A stretch of DNA of 64,000 nt from Winogradskyella sp. (GTDB lineage: Bacteria; Bacteroidota; Bacteroidia; Flavobacteriales; Flavobacteriaceae): the NCBI RefSeq assembly GCF_013213835.1, contig NZ_JABSSU010000001.1, positions 310,001 through 374,000 on the forward strand, written 5' to 3'. Position 1 is the first letter of the stretch; each line of letters opens with the position of its first letter. The notes below the pieces were generated by a model. It saw only the letters and a program-made list of their open reading frames with translations. It was not told where the DNA came from and ran no database searches. Positions 50,229 to 59,585 of the stretch are shown here, piece after piece. Both the position numbers and the translations under genes were made by a program.

Positions 50229-52525
50229 GGTTAATATATATCTTGGTCTTAATGTTACTCCCAACACTAGCCTTTTCGCAAGAAGAGGCTTTTTACATTG
50301 AATTTACTGAGGTGTCCTTAAAAAAAGCGTTTGAGGATATTGAAAATATATATGATATTCATTTTTCTTATAAAGATGATTATATAAAGGATAAAACAAT
50401 TAGTCTAGAAGGAAAGGCTAGAATATTACCCGAATTATTATTAGAACTTCAAGATATTACGAACTTATATTATCAAGTCGTAAGTAATAGATATGTTATT
50501 GTCAACCTATTACCAGATATACCGGCAAACATTGTAAAACTTGATAAAGTTGTACTCGAAGCTTATTTAACCGATGGTATTGAGAAAAATACTGGTGGCT
50601 CCTTTAATATTCAACCTTCTAAGTTGGGTATTTTACCTGGTTTAACTGAGCCAGATGTTTTAGAAAGTATACAACTATTGCCTGGTGTTTTAAGCCCTAA
50701 TGAAACAGCCTCGGGTTTTTTTGTTAGAGGAGGATATGCTGATCAAAATAGAATATTATGGGATGGCATTAATATCTATCACAAAGGGCACTTGTTTGGT
50801 ATGATTTCACCATTAAATCCCAATGTTGCTTCAAATATTAAATTCATTAATAAAGGAACACATTCACGTTATGGTGAGCGCTTATCTAGCGTTATTGATA
50901 TTACATCTAGTAACGAAATAACAAACAACCTAAAAGCAGAACTTGGTGTTAATGGTATTAATGCTGATGCGGTTTTAAATATTCCGATATTAAAAGATAA
51001 ATTGAGTTTACAGACGTCTTTTAGGCGCAGTTACACAGATATATTTGAAACGTACACCTTTCGTCAGCTCGCTAATAAGGTGTTTGAAAATACCAAGATT
51101 AACGAAAATGAAGATGGCTCAAATGACTTTTCTTTTTTAGATTATAATATAAAATTGAATTTTAAACCTCATAAGAATCACAGCCTTTTTGCAAGTATGA
51201 TTCATATTGATAACCAATTAGATTATTTTTCAGAAGAGTTGGATACTAATAGAGAATTTAATGATGTCTTAGCAATTTCTAATACTGGTTATGGAATGGG
51301 TTGGAACATCGTCTGGAACGATAAATTAAGCCATTCTAATCAAGCCTTTTTCTCGGATTATGCCTTCAATTATAATTTTATTACCATTGAAGACAATGCT
51401 CAGGTTTCAAATTTTGAAAAACGAAATACCATATTCGATTCTGGTATATCCACTGAATTGAATTACAAACATTCTAATAGATTGAATTTTGATGTTGGTT
51501 ATCAATATACACTCAAAGATGTGGCTTATGCGTTTATCAATACAACCAATGTGAGTTTAATCTTAGATTCCGAAGAAAATATAGTGCAAACTCATAGTGC
51601 ATACGCAAATGTAGATTATAAAAATCCAAAACTATTTGATGTATCTTTAGGCTTAAGAACAACCTATTTTCAAGAGCTTGATGCCGTAAGATTAGAACCA
51701 CGATTACTTATTTTTAAGGATATTTCTGATAAGTTTAAAATTCAGGCGAGTGCTGAAATTAAGAATCAAATTATAAATGAAATTGACGAAACAGTTTTTA
51801 GCGATTTGTCCCTCGAAAACAGAGTTTGGAGACTATCTAATGGTGAAAATTCCCCTATAATAAATAGCAAACATGGATCAATTGGGTTTATTTATGATTT
51901 TGGTGATATCAGTATAGATGCAGATGTATATTACAAAGAATTGGAGAATGTTTCAGCTTTGTCTCTTGGTTTTCTTAACCCAGAAAGTATTGGTTTTAAT
52001 ATTGGGGACCAGAATATTTTTGGTACAGATCTGTTTTTAAAAAAACGTTTTAATAAGTTTAATTCTTGGATTAGTTATTCCTTTAATAGAGCTAGAAGTC
52101 AGTTTAGAGATTTAAATAATAGTAGATCTTTTAAGTCAAAGTCAAACGTCACACATGCTATTTCAACAGCATTGAGTTACAAAAGTAATGGTTTTCAGGT
52201 AGCATTAGGGTGGAAATGGCAAACTGGTAGACCTTTCACTTTAGCAGATGAGACCACAGATGGTTTAGTATTTAATAATGGTGTTAATACAGGCGAGTTA
52301 CCAGTGTATCATCGATTAGATTTATCATCTACGTATACCTTTAAAATGTCTAAGCAAAATAAACTAAGAGGTAAAGTAGGTCTATCTATTAGAAATCTCT
52401 ACGGAAGAAACAATATTATTTCTAGAGAATATCGAGGTAATAACAGTCTTAATGATCCTGTAGAGTTAATTGAGCGCATTTCATTAGGCTTTACTCCTAA
52501 TGTTATGTTTCGTGTGTATTGGTAA
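50225..52525 (+). CDS. TonB-dependent receptor with N-terminal STN signalling domain
   Basis: A 766-residue outer-membrane receptor. Signal peptide to about 18 (LLPTLAFS), an STN secretin-like domain (about 20-95, EFTEVSLKKAFEDIENIYDIHFSYKD) that would contact FecR, then directly the plug (VLESIQLLPGVLSPNETASGFFVRGGYADQNRILWDG) and a 22-strand-type barrel. It lacks the CarboxypepD-like domain and is much shorter than SusC receptors; no SusD gene follows. The ligand is unknown: siderophore-like or peptide uptake with surface signalling is most likely. A short hairpin (52531-52554) follows. Confidence 0.9.
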   Translation: MRLIYILVLMLLPTLAFSQEEAFYIEFTEVSLKKAFEDIENIYDIHFSYKDDYIKDKTISLEGKARILPELLLELQDITNLYYQVVSNRYVIVNLLPDIPANIVKLDKVVLEAYLTDGIEKNTGGSFNIQPSKLGILPGLTEPDVLESIQLLPGVLSPNETASGFFVRGGYADQNRILWDGINIYHKGHLFGMISPLNPNVASNIKFINKGTHSRYGERLSSVIDITSSNEITNNLKAELGVNGINADAVLNIPILKDKLSLQTSFRRSYTDIFETYTFRQLANKVFENTKINENEDGSNDFSFLDYNIKLNFKPHKNHSLFASMIHIDNQLDYFSEELDTNREFNDVLAISNTGYGMGWNIVWNDKLSHSNQAFFSDYAFNYNFITIEDNAQVSNFEKRNTIFDSGISTELNYKHSNRLNFDVGYQYTLKDVAYAFINTTNVSLILDSEENIVQTHSAYANVDYKNPKLFDVSLGLRTTYFQELDAVRLEPRLLIFKDISDKFKIQASAEIKNQIINEIDETVFSDLSLENRVWRLSNGENSPIINSKHGSIGFIYDFGDISIDADVYYKELENVSALSLGFLNPESIGFNIGDQNIFGTDLFLKKRFNKFNSWISYSFNRARSQFRDLNNSRSFKSKSNVTHAISTALSYKSNGFQVALGWKWQTGRPFTLADETTDGLVFNNGVNTGELPVYHRLDLSSTYTFKMSKQNKLRGKVGLSIRNLYGRNNIISREYRGNNSLNDPVELIERISLGFTPNVMFRVYW

Positions 52526-52530
52526 AAGAA

Positions 52531-52554
52531 ATGCCTTCACAAAAATGAAGGCAT
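52531..52554. terminator. Weak hairpin between convergent TonB-receptor and DUF2141 genes
   Basis: ATGCCTTCA-caaaaa-TGAAGGCAT forms a 9-bp stem, but without a clear T tract (CTGAATATTG follows). Possible inefficient terminator for the receptor transcript. Confidence 0.4.
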
Positions 52555-52580
52555 CTGAATATTGTTTAGTTGGGTTTTAC

Positions 52581-53006
52581 TTAGAATCTAATATTTAAAT
52601 CTAAATTTTCATTTGCTACTTCAAATTTGGCATCATCATAGCTTGGTGGTCCAAATGACATGTTGTTATTAGACATGCCGTAAGACTCTTTAGGCATTCC
52701 ATTTTGTTCAAAGTCCATACGATTATTTTCGTTTTCGTCATGTAATGCCATAATAGCATATTCACCAGGTAGGACATCTTCGAAAGTTACGGTTACTTTT
52801 CCGTCTTTAATTTCGGTTTCTACATTTTTAATGCCTTTACCTTTCATAAAAGTTTCTGATGTATGCAATGCCATAACAACTTTACCATTGTCGTTTTTTA
52901 CATTATCTATGGTAACTGTTATAGTAACACTAGATGCTGTCGAGTCTTGAGCAAAACTAATTAATGAAGAAAAAACTAAGGCGATGGTTAAAAATAAATG
53001 TTTCAT
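52581..53006 (-). CDS. DUF2141 domain secreted protein
   Basis: A 141-residue exported protein: signal KHLFLTIALVFSSLISFAQ, then one DUF2141 beta-domain with VTITVTIDNVKNDNGKVVMAL, TFEDVLPGEYAIMALHDENENNRMDF and NGMPKESYGMSNN. Function unknown; the HDENENNRMD segment looks like an acidic, possibly metal-binding loop. Single gene, convergent with the receptor. Confidence 0.88.
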   Translation of the reverse strand: MKHLFLTIALVFSSLISFAQDSTASSVTITVTIDNVKNDNGKVVMALHTSETFMKGKGIKNVETEIKDGKVTVTFEDVLPGEYAIMALHDENENNRMDFEQNGMPKESYGMSNNNMSFGPPSYDDAKFEVANENLDLNIRF

Positions 53007-53119
53007 AATAAAGTGTTTTAAATAGTATGTGTTGATTGATGAGTCAAATATCTAACAAACGCTTCTTCTAAGGTAATTGAAATTACTGAGTTGTAGAATT
53101 TAGGTGATGAGTTGTTATT

Positions 53120-53210
53120 TGGAGTAATTAGGGATTAGTAAATAGTAGTTTAAAGTATGAAGAGAAACTTATTACTAAATACTCTGAACTGTATACTGCC
53201 AACTAAACAC
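53120..53210. repeat. Degenerate intergenic repeat region downstream of the DUF58 gene
   Basis: The 206-base spacer 53007-53212 holds ATTAGGGATTAGTAAATAGTAG and CTGAACTGTATACTGCCAAC, textures shared with the spacer at 54545-54648 on the other side of the same gene. No ORF, tRNA or terminator-grade hairpin is visible. Confidence 0.35.
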
Positions 53211-53212
53211 TA

Positions 53213-54544
53213 TCACAACAATCCTCTAGCTTTTATTTCTAAGTATTTATTAATAGTATTAATTGTTAGATCTTCTGGTGCCGTTAGTATTGACTGGATA
53301 CCATATTTTTGAAGTTCACTTACTATTAAACGTTTTTCAAATGCAAATTTCTCTGCGATAACTTTGTCATAAGCCTGCTGAACGGTTTCTGCTGGTTCAG
53401 AAATTAGAGAATTGAGTTCGGTATTTTTAAAGAAGATAACAACCAGTAGATGATTTTTAGCAATACCTTTTAAATACGGTAATTGTCTGTGTAAACTATC
53501 TAGAGTTTCAAAATTGGTGTACAACAACATTAAACTGCGGTGCGTAATGTTACGTTTTACATCTGCGTAGAGTCTACTGTAATCACTTTCAAAGAAATCT
53601 GTACTCACATTGTATAAAGTCTCTAAAATGAGATTCATCTGAGAGGTTCTGCGTTCAGCAACAACAATGTTTTCAACCTTTTTGGAGAATGCTAAAATCC
53701 CAGCTTTATCTTGTTTTTTTAAGGCAACATTAGATATGACGAGTGACGCATTAATAGCGTAATCTAGAAGTGTTAAACCATCAAAAGGCATTTTCATTAC
53801 ACGTCCTTTATCAATAACGGAATAAATAGGTTGTGATTTTTCATCCTGAAATTGATTCACCATGAGTTGATTACGCTTAGCTGTAGCTTTCCAGTTTATG
53901 GTTCTAAGGTCATCGCCAAGTACATAGTCTTTGATTTGTTCAAATTCCATGGTGTGGCCAATTTTACGAATCTTTTTTATCCCATATTGATGCAGATTAT
54001 TACTAATAGCTAGCAAATCATACTTACGTAGTTGCATAAAACTCGGATAGGTAGGTACCATAGCCTCATCATTGTACCAAAATCGTCGTGCAATAAGACC
54101 AAATACCGTAGTGACGTAAATATTTAGTTTACCAAAGTGATATTCGCCGCGTTCAACAGGTCTAAGCTTATATTCAATTTCTGAGGTGCTTGTTGCTTTT
54201 AATTTTCTGCTTATGTTAAAATCCCTCACCTGAAATTGTTCAGGTATTTCATCTATAACATTAATGAAAACATTAAAAGTGTAGTAGTTTTCAATAATTA
54301 ATCGAATAGGATTTTGATCGCCATTAGAAAACTTTTCGGGCAATACACGTTGTCCTTTAACCCCATTTTTAGCAGCAAATAATATGATCGTATCTAAAAC
54401 CGTTAATGTAACCAATAATAACAAAACTAATTTGGTAATGTTAAAGAGTCTCGGAAAAATGAAACTCAACACAAACAACACCATAATACCTATGCAAGCA
54501 TAGAAGAATCTGTTTTGTAAATAAAATGGTTTAATACGTTTCAA
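53213..54544 (-). CDS. DUF58 domain protein
   Basis: A 443-residue protein with two N-terminal transmembrane helices (about 12-55) and a soluble part containing the DUF58 signature GDDLRTINWKATAKRNQLMVNQFQDE, followed by a vWA-like segment YSVIDKGRVMKMPFDGLTLLDYA. The start is TTG 54544: the codon two positions upstream is TAA and no ATG lies near. MoxR ATPases and DUF58 proteins act together, thought to assist metal insertion or folding of envelope complexes. It lies 104 bases after MoxR. Confidence 0.88.
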   Translation of the reverse strand: MKRIKPFYLQNRFFYACIGIMVLFVLSFIFPRLFNITKLVLLLLVTLTVLDTIILFAAKNGVKGQRVLPEKFSNGDQNPIRLIIENYYTFNVFINVIDEIPEQFQVRDFNISRKLKATSTSEIEYKLRPVERGEYHFGKLNIYVTTVFGLIARRFWYNDEAMVPTYPSFMQLRKYDLLAISNNLHQYGIKKIRKIGHTMEFEQIKDYVLGDDLRTINWKATAKRNQLMVNQFQDEKSQPIYSVIDKGRVMKMPFDGLTLLDYAINASLVISNVALKKQDKAGILAFSKKVENIVVAERRTSQMNLILETLYNVSTDFFESDYSRLYADVKRNITHRSLMLLYTNFETLDSLHRQLPYLKGIAKNHLLVVIFFKNTELNSLISEPAETVQQAYDKVIAEKFAFEKRLIVSELQKYGIQSILTAPEDLTINTINKYLEIKARGLL

Positions 54545-54648
54545 AGGTTAGTATTTAGCGATTAGTAATAAGTAATTAGGCATAAGCAATATGTTTATTT
54601 TCTTATTTGTGTCTTCAAGCTTCGGTCTCCCAACTTCCAACTTCAGTC
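54545..54648. repeat. Degenerate intergenic repeats between MoxR and DUF58 genes
   Basis: Contains GTATTTAGCGATTAGTAATA and CTTCGGTCTCCCAACTTCCAACTTCAGTC. Both units have relatives at 53120-53210 and 5190-5260. They look like dispersed short repeats inserted inside an otherwise continuous operon. Confidence 0.4.
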
Positions 54649-55734
54649 TTACCTAGGAATTTCTACTGCCTCAATGATTTGTTTTATAATTTGTTTTGTG
54701 GTTACACCTTCCATTTCGCGCTCTGGTGTAACAATAACTCTATGCTGAAGAACTGGGATTGCTGCACGTTTAATATCTTCTGGTGTTACAAAATCTCTTC
54801 CGGCCATAGCAGCAAATGCTTTACTAGCTTTTAAAATAGCTATAGAAGCTCTTGGCGAAGCACCTAGATATAAAAACGGATTACTACGCGTATTGATTAT
54901 AATATCAGCTATATATTTTAAAAGATGTGTTTCTATCAGAATCTGTTCTACCAAATTTTGAAACTTAGTAATTTGATCTTTCGCAAGGTGAGACGTCACC
55001 TGATCCGTTTTTGTATTACCCTTTAAATTTTGTTCCCTATTTAAAATTTCGATTTCTTCTTCTAAATTAGGATAATCAATATCTATCTTAAATAAGAAAC
55101 GATCTAACTGTGCCTCAGGTAATCTGTATGTGCCTTCTTGTTCAACAGGGTTTTGGGTTGCCAAAACAATAAAGGGTAAATCCATTTTATACTTATGTCC
55201 ATCAATAGTGATTTGACGCTCTTCCATAACTTCAAATAACGCAGCTTGGGTTTTTGCAGGTGCTCTGTTAATTTCATCAATAAGCACCATGTTAGAGAAT
55301 ATAGGACCTTGTTTAAATTCAAATTCAGAAGATTTCATATTAAATACAGATGTACCTAAAATATCACTAGGCATTAAATCTGGTGTAAACTGAATACGAC
55401 TAAAATCTATATCTAACGATCTTGCTAATAACTTTGCCGAAATAGTTTTGGCTACTCCAGGAACGCCTTCAATAAGTGCGTGTCCGTTTGCTAAAATGGA
55501 AGCAATAAGCATATCTATCATTTCTTTTTGGCCAACAATAACTTTGCTTATTTCGTTTTTAATTAAGGAAATACCTTCTTTCAATTCTGAAAGATCAATT
55601 CGATTTTCAAAATTGATATCCTCAGTATTACTATCAATGATATGTTCTAAATGTTCAGATAAATTTTCTTCTGAAGCATTGGTGTTGTTCTCTTCAGTGT
55701 TTTCTGGTGTTAAGTCGTCGTTTTGCTGTTCCAT
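54649..55734 (-). CDS. MoxR family AAA+ ATPase
   Basis: A 361-residue AAA+ ATPase with an acidic 45-residue N-terminal extension. Walker A GVPGVAKT (90-97), Walker B LIDEINRAPAKTQAALFEVMEE, sensor 1 ATQNPVEQEGTYRLPEAQLDRF and sensor 2 GASPRASIAILKASKAFA are typical. MoxR proteins act with DUF58/vWA partners as chaperones. It sits 2 bases after DUF4350 within a leftward group SpoIIM-membrane protein-DUF4129-DUF4350-MoxR-DUF58. Confidence 0.94.
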   Translation of the reverse strand: MEQQNDDLTPENTEENNTNASEENLSEHLEHIIDSNTEDINFENRIDLSELKEGISLIKNEISKVIVGQKEMIDMLIASILANGHALIEGVPGVAKTISAKLLARSLDIDFSRIQFTPDLMPSDILGTSVFNMKSSEFEFKQGPIFSNMVLIDEINRAPAKTQAALFEVMEERQITIDGHKYKMDLPFIVLATQNPVEQEGTYRLPEAQLDRFLFKIDIDYPNLEEEIEILNREQNLKGNTKTDQVTSHLAKDQITKFQNLVEQILIETHLLKYIADIIINTRSNPFLYLGASPRASIAILKASKAFAAMAGRDFVTPEDIKRAAIPVLQHRVIVTPEREMEGVTTKQIIKQIIEAVEIPR

Positions 55735-55736
55735 AA

Positions 55737-56933
55737 TTATCTGTTATAAAAGTCTTCTATTGCTTTGTTCAATTTTAATAAATCGTCCTCATTACAAAAT
55801 GATTTTGATTTTAAATATGCAATTTGGTTGATTAATGCTTTAATGTTTTTATCATTCTTTCCTGATTTTAAAGATAAATTTTTAACAAACTTATCATCTA
55901 AAACTTGAGTATCTAAGTAATAAACACGTCTTATATACTCGAGGAAATATGTGATTTTTTTATTTATAAGATTATCGTGATCTTTTGTTTCGTAATATAG
56001 ATTGCCAATTGTTTTAGCGAAATCAACAGTTGTATTTTCTAGTGGTTTAATGACCTTAACAACACGCTGTTTTCGTTTGGCATTAAAAATCATAAATATC
56101 AGTGTTGTAATTAAAACTAGATACCAGGCCCATCGTAAAGCAGGTTGACTTAAAATAAATCTTAAAGGCGAATTGCTAAGTGATTTCCTTGATTTATTTC
56201 TAGAATCAAAATAAATGGTTCTTTCCCCAAGATAAGACATTGCTGCTGCCGCATATTTTTGATTGTTCTTTTTAAGTAAATTGTAGTTTGTGAATGTTAC
56301 TGGTTGCGTATGCAAATAAAAATGACCTTTTCCCCATGGTGTTTTAATGAAGTTAGCATGAGATTTTTTTTCAAATTTTTGATACCCTAAAACAGTGGTA
56401 TATAACGTGTCAATCTTTGAAAAATGGATGTTGCTTAAACCTTTTTCAACTGTAATACTATCCTTTTTAAAGGATGTATTAGTAAAAGAAAGTTGTCCAG
56501 TACCTTTAAAACTGTAATCGTTATCAGTTCTAAAACCAAGGGAATCCACAAGCTTATTCGGAAAATACTCCGATGAAATAAAAACATCATTCCCTGCGGC
56601 CGCAAAGCTAAGTAGTTCCTCAGCCGACGTATCATCAATATCAGACTTTTTATCTATGTAAAGATATGAGCCAGAAATTGTATAACCACCATCATCCCAA
56701 TTGTAGTATTCATCAAAATACTCATAAGGTGTCACTCTTATATCTTTGACTTTACTTTCTGGAAACAAGGTTTCAAGTTCTTCATAAAGCACATATGTCC
56801 CGAATGGGATTTTATGTGTTTCATTAAACGTATAATCCCAGTTGACAGGTTGTGGTGTAGAAAATTCAACAATTATGATACCCACAAAGAGCATCACTAA
56901 TATTCCGATATATATTCTCAGCGATTTGTTCAT
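55737..56933 (-). CDS. DUF4350 domain membrane protein
   Basis: A 398-residue protein: N-terminal helix (about 6-24), an exported region with THKIPFGTYVLYEELETLFP and a Rossmann-like segment (AAAGNDVFISSEYFP), a second membrane helix (about 268-284), and a cytosolic C-terminus with KTIGNLYYETKDHDNLINKKI. Two DUF4350 elements bracket the membrane domain. It overlaps DUF4129 by 4 bases and precedes MoxR by 2. Function unknown; probably a structural partner of the MoxR system. Confidence 0.85.
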   Translation of the reverse strand: MNKSLRIYIGILVMLFVGIIIVEFSTPQPVNWDYTFNETHKIPFGTYVLYEELETLFPESKVKDIRVTPYEYFDEYYNWDDGGYTISGSYLYIDKKSDIDDTSAEELLSFAAAGNDVFISSEYFPNKLVDSLGFRTDNDYSFKGTGQLSFTNTSFKKDSITVEKGLSNIHFSKIDTLYTTVLGYQKFEKKSHANFIKTPWGKGHFYLHTQPVTFTNYNLLKKNNQKYAAAAMSYLGERTIYFDSRNKSRKSLSNSPLRFILSQPALRWAWYLVLITTLIFMIFNAKRKQRVVKVIKPLENTTVDFAKTIGNLYYETKDHDNLINKKITYFLEYIRRVYYLDTQVLDDKFVKNLSLKSGKNDKNIKALINQIAYLKSKSFCNEDDLLKLNKAIEDFYNR

Positions 56934-57667
56934 GACTTAATTGAATTTAAGAATTGAGAAAACGCTGATTTTGCTTTATTGAATTGGGTGTTATCAATAT
57001 CAAATTCGCCATACCATATATAATTATAGAGGTAAGACGTGTAAGAGAACTCCTTTTTTGTATTCTCAGATGTTATTTCGTAATAATAGTCGCTATTTGT
57101 TTTTTCTACATCATATTCAATTATTTCGGCCTGTGAAAGTTTCTTAAGAAGCCATAAGTAATAGTATCTAATGGCTAAACGATAATTATTTTCTTCCTCA
57201 GCCGATGTAATAAGCTTTTTAAAATCTGCTTCATGGATATTACTTTCTATATCGGTAACCGGAATAATGTTTTTATCTGATGATTTTCCGAAAATCCATT
57301 TGCCTTCTTTATTAATAATGGCTTTAACAATAAAGAAAATGACTAATAAGAAAATGACAACATAAAATACCTTTAGCATTAAATCAACAGCATCATTGGC
57401 TTGAGCGTCAGAACCAAAATCGAATAAATCTTTAAAAAAATCCGCTAGCCATTGTTTAAAACGCGTCCACCAACCAGAGTTTTCTATGGTGCGCTCATAT
57501 ATAAAATCATTACCAGAATACTTTTCTTTGAGATCTTCAAATTGTCTTTTTTCAATTGGATCGTTGTCTTCAGAAACAATAATAGATGATTGAATTGCAA
57601 GTACTGTTGAGGTGACGAACAACACAATTACTGTAAAAGCGATATTTAAGAATTTAAGTTTACTCAC
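56930..57667 (-). CDS. DUF4129 domain membrane protein
   Basis: A 245-residue protein: N-terminal hydrophobic leader, an exported Trp-rich stretch (ENSGWWTRFKQWLADFFKDLF), a membrane helix (about 99-117), and the C-terminal DUF4129 helix bundle (EENNYRLAIRYYYLWLLKKLSQ ... YLYNYIWYGEF). The start is GTG 57667, overlapping the preceding gene's stop by 8 bases. DUF4129 proteins usually accompany MoxR/DUF58, sometimes as a transglutaminase C-terminal domain. Confidence 0.82.
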   Translation of the reverse strand: MSKLKFLNIAFTVIVLFVTSTVLAIQSSIIVSEDNDPIEKRQFEDLKEKYSGNDFIYERTIENSGWWTRFKQWLADFFKDLFDFGSDAQANDAVDLMLKVFYVVIFLLVIFFIVKAIINKEGKWIFGKSSDKNIIPVTDIESNIHEADFKKLITSAEEENNYRLAIRYYYLWLLKKLSQAEIIEYDVEKTNSDYYYEITSENTKKEFSYTSYLYNYIWYGEFDIDNTQFNKAKSAFSQFLNSIKS

Positions 57668-58598
57668 CTGTTCCTATAAGGTCTATATCACTTTTAGTAT
57701 TAATATTTTCAATATCCTCTTTTAGGCTATAGAACACAACGCCTTGATTGAGTTGTACAATAACATTAAGAACAATACTAAAGACAAAGGTTAGGATGAA
57801 CATTAAAGCAAAAAGAACCATGGCAGATTTAGTGAGTTCTTCAGGATCAGGATTTGTGCCAGATTCTATACCCATGAGCAAATCTCCTAAAAATATAAAA
57901 TAAGGTACTAAAGTCACCACATTTTGAACAATGTAACTCATTAAGAAAAATAAGCCAACGCAAATAATTGCAGCCCAAAACTTAGAGCTAATAACTGTCC
58001 ATGCGTATCCAAATGCATCCCATATGCTTTTCTTACCTTCTATATATTCCATTAAAGTACTTTGAAAAAGTAAGCTAACGGCACCAACTACTACAGGTAG
58101 CATTAACATACCTATGATGGTAATCATTAGAATAAAACTTATAATAAATGCAACAATACCAATTGGAATTATCAGTAAAATTGAACACAATAAAAAGATG
58201 CAGATTTTACCAATATTACGTTTGTATTCATCAAAAATGTCTGAAGCCTTAAAGGCCTTGCTGTCATGTTTAGCATATAGCTTTAGATAGATTGGTACAA
58301 ATGCATATTGCGTAACGCCAGCAGCTAAAGCTACAAATAAGAAAACAAGCATAAATATTAAATACGTACCAGCATTTTCATTGATAAACTGCTCAACTTC
58401 ACTTGGATTATTCTCAATGCCTCCAAAAAGGATTTCGCTATAAAATTTTAAAAAGAAGTATCCCAATACCATAAGTATGAGTAGAAAACCACCATTTATA
58501 ATGAAATAATTTTTGAATAAATGGCCACCATTTTTTCTTAAGAAAGCAAAGGTGTCTTGAAAAAATAAACCAAAATCTCGCGACTTATATAATTGCAT
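57660..58598 (-). CDS. Polytopic membrane protein of the MoxR locus
   Basis: A 312-residue integral membrane protein with about six transmembrane helices (for example IINGGFLLILMVLGYFFLKF, YLIFMLVFLFVALAAGV, IFLLCSILLIIPIGIVAFII). The opening RDFGLFFQDTFAFLRKNGGHLFKNYF recalls DUF4013/DUF975-type proteins. No catalytic residues recognised. It overlaps SpoIIM by 14 bases and DUF4129 by 8, so it belongs to the same operon. Function unknown. Confidence 0.78.
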   Translation of the reverse strand: MQLYKSRDFGLFFQDTFAFLRKNGGHLFKNYFIINGGFLLILMVLGYFFLKFYSEILFGGIENNPSEVEQFINENAGTYLIFMLVFLFVALAAGVTQYAFVPIYLKLYAKHDSKAFKASDIFDEYKRNIGKICIFLLCSILLIIPIGIVAFIISFILMITIIGMLMLPVVVGAVSLLFQSTLMEYIEGKKSIWDAFGYAWTVISSKFWAAIICVGLFFLMSYIVQNVVTLVPYFIFLGDLLMGIESGTNPDPEELTKSAMVLFALMFILTFVFSIVLNVIVQLNQGVVFYSLKEDIENINTKSDIDLIGTGE

Positions 58599-59562
58599 GC
58601 AGTTTTTTAATTTTTTTGTTTACAATGAATGGATAAATCAAATAGTAAAAAGAGATTAAACTCAGCGTGAAAAGGATAATACTAACAGAAAGCCAATTGG
58701 GCATTGTATTGGAATAACGCGTTACATAACCTTCTAAGAAGCCCGCAGCTATAGTAAATGGAAATGTGCTAATTAAAATTTTTACCCCATTTTTCACACC
58801 CATTTTAAATGACGTAAGTCTAGAGAATGTCTTTGGAAACAGTATGCTTGCCCCAAGCATAAGACCCGCAGCACCTTCAATAACTATTGCAAATATTTCC
58901 ATCGATCCATGAATCCAGATGCCTCTAACACTTTCCCACAAAACACCTTCTTTTTGAAAAAAGTATTGAAATGCTCCTACCATTATTCCGTTGTTTAGCA
59001 TTACATAGGCTGTTCCTAAACCACCAAAAACTCCATAGATAAAAGATATAATACCGACATACAAGTTATTAAGTGTAATACCAATAAAACTGCCCCAATT
59101 ACTACCGCTTTTGTAAACTGCCACAGGATCCCCTGCTTCAATATTCTCTAAGGTTTTATTAACATAGGCGTCTCCCAATATAAGTCTTACAAAAGCATCA
59201 TCGTAAGCTGCTGACAGTGCACCAATTGCAACAAAGCTTAAAAAGATGATAAATGCATACAGTACATATCTTCTGTGTTCATAAACAATTAATGGTACTT
59301 CAGTTTTCCAGAAAAAGATAAATTTATTAGAGTCTTCTCTCTTTGTCTTATATATTTTCTGGAATGCTCTTGCTGTGAGGTTATTTAAATATAGAATTGT
59401 CTTACTTTTGGGATAATATGTTTGGGCGTAAGATAAATCGTTTACTAATTGAATATAAAGAGAAGCGAGCTCATCGGGATTTTTAAGTTTTTTTCCGAAA
59501 ATAGCTTTTTCAAAATTAAGCCATTTTTCTTTATTTTGTTTAATAAACGCAACTTCTCTCAT
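58585..59562 (-). CDS. SpoIIM family (stage II sporulation protein M-like) membrane protein
   Basis: A 325-residue SpoIIM-superfamily protein: cytosolic N-terminus (REVAFIKQNKEKWLNFEKAI), then five or six helices with the motifs YVLYAFIIFLSFVAIGAL, NNLYVGIISFIYGVFGGLGT and IWIHGSMEIFAIVIEGAAG, which mark the family. Despite the name it is found in non-sporulating bacteria alongside RDD and MoxR genes. I chose ATG 59562 over GTG 59568. Its start lies only 23 bases from the divergent RDD start. Confidence 0.86.
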   Translation of the reverse strand: MREVAFIKQNKEKWLNFEKAIFGKKLKNPDELASLYIQLVNDLSYAQTYYPKSKTILYLNNLTARAFQKIYKTKREDSNKFIFFWKTEVPLIVYEHRRYVLYAFIIFLSFVAIGALSAAYDDAFVRLILGDAYVNKTLENIEAGDPVAVYKSGSNWGSFIGITLNNLYVGIISFIYGVFGGLGTAYVMLNNGIMVGAFQYFFQKEGVLWESVRGIWIHGSMEIFAIVIEGAAGLMLGASILFPKTFSRLTSFKMGVKNGVKILISTFPFTIAAGFLEGYVTRYSNTMPNWLSVSIILFTLSLISFYYLIYPFIVNKKIKKLHAII

Positions 59563-59585
59563 AGGCACTCAAATTAAAGCATTTA

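Noticed and set aside
50225-52525. Reading the receptor as SusC of a polysaccharide utilisation locus
   Set aside because: It has an STN domain, no CarboxypepD-like domain, is only 766 residues and has no SusD partner; it belongs with FecI/FecR.
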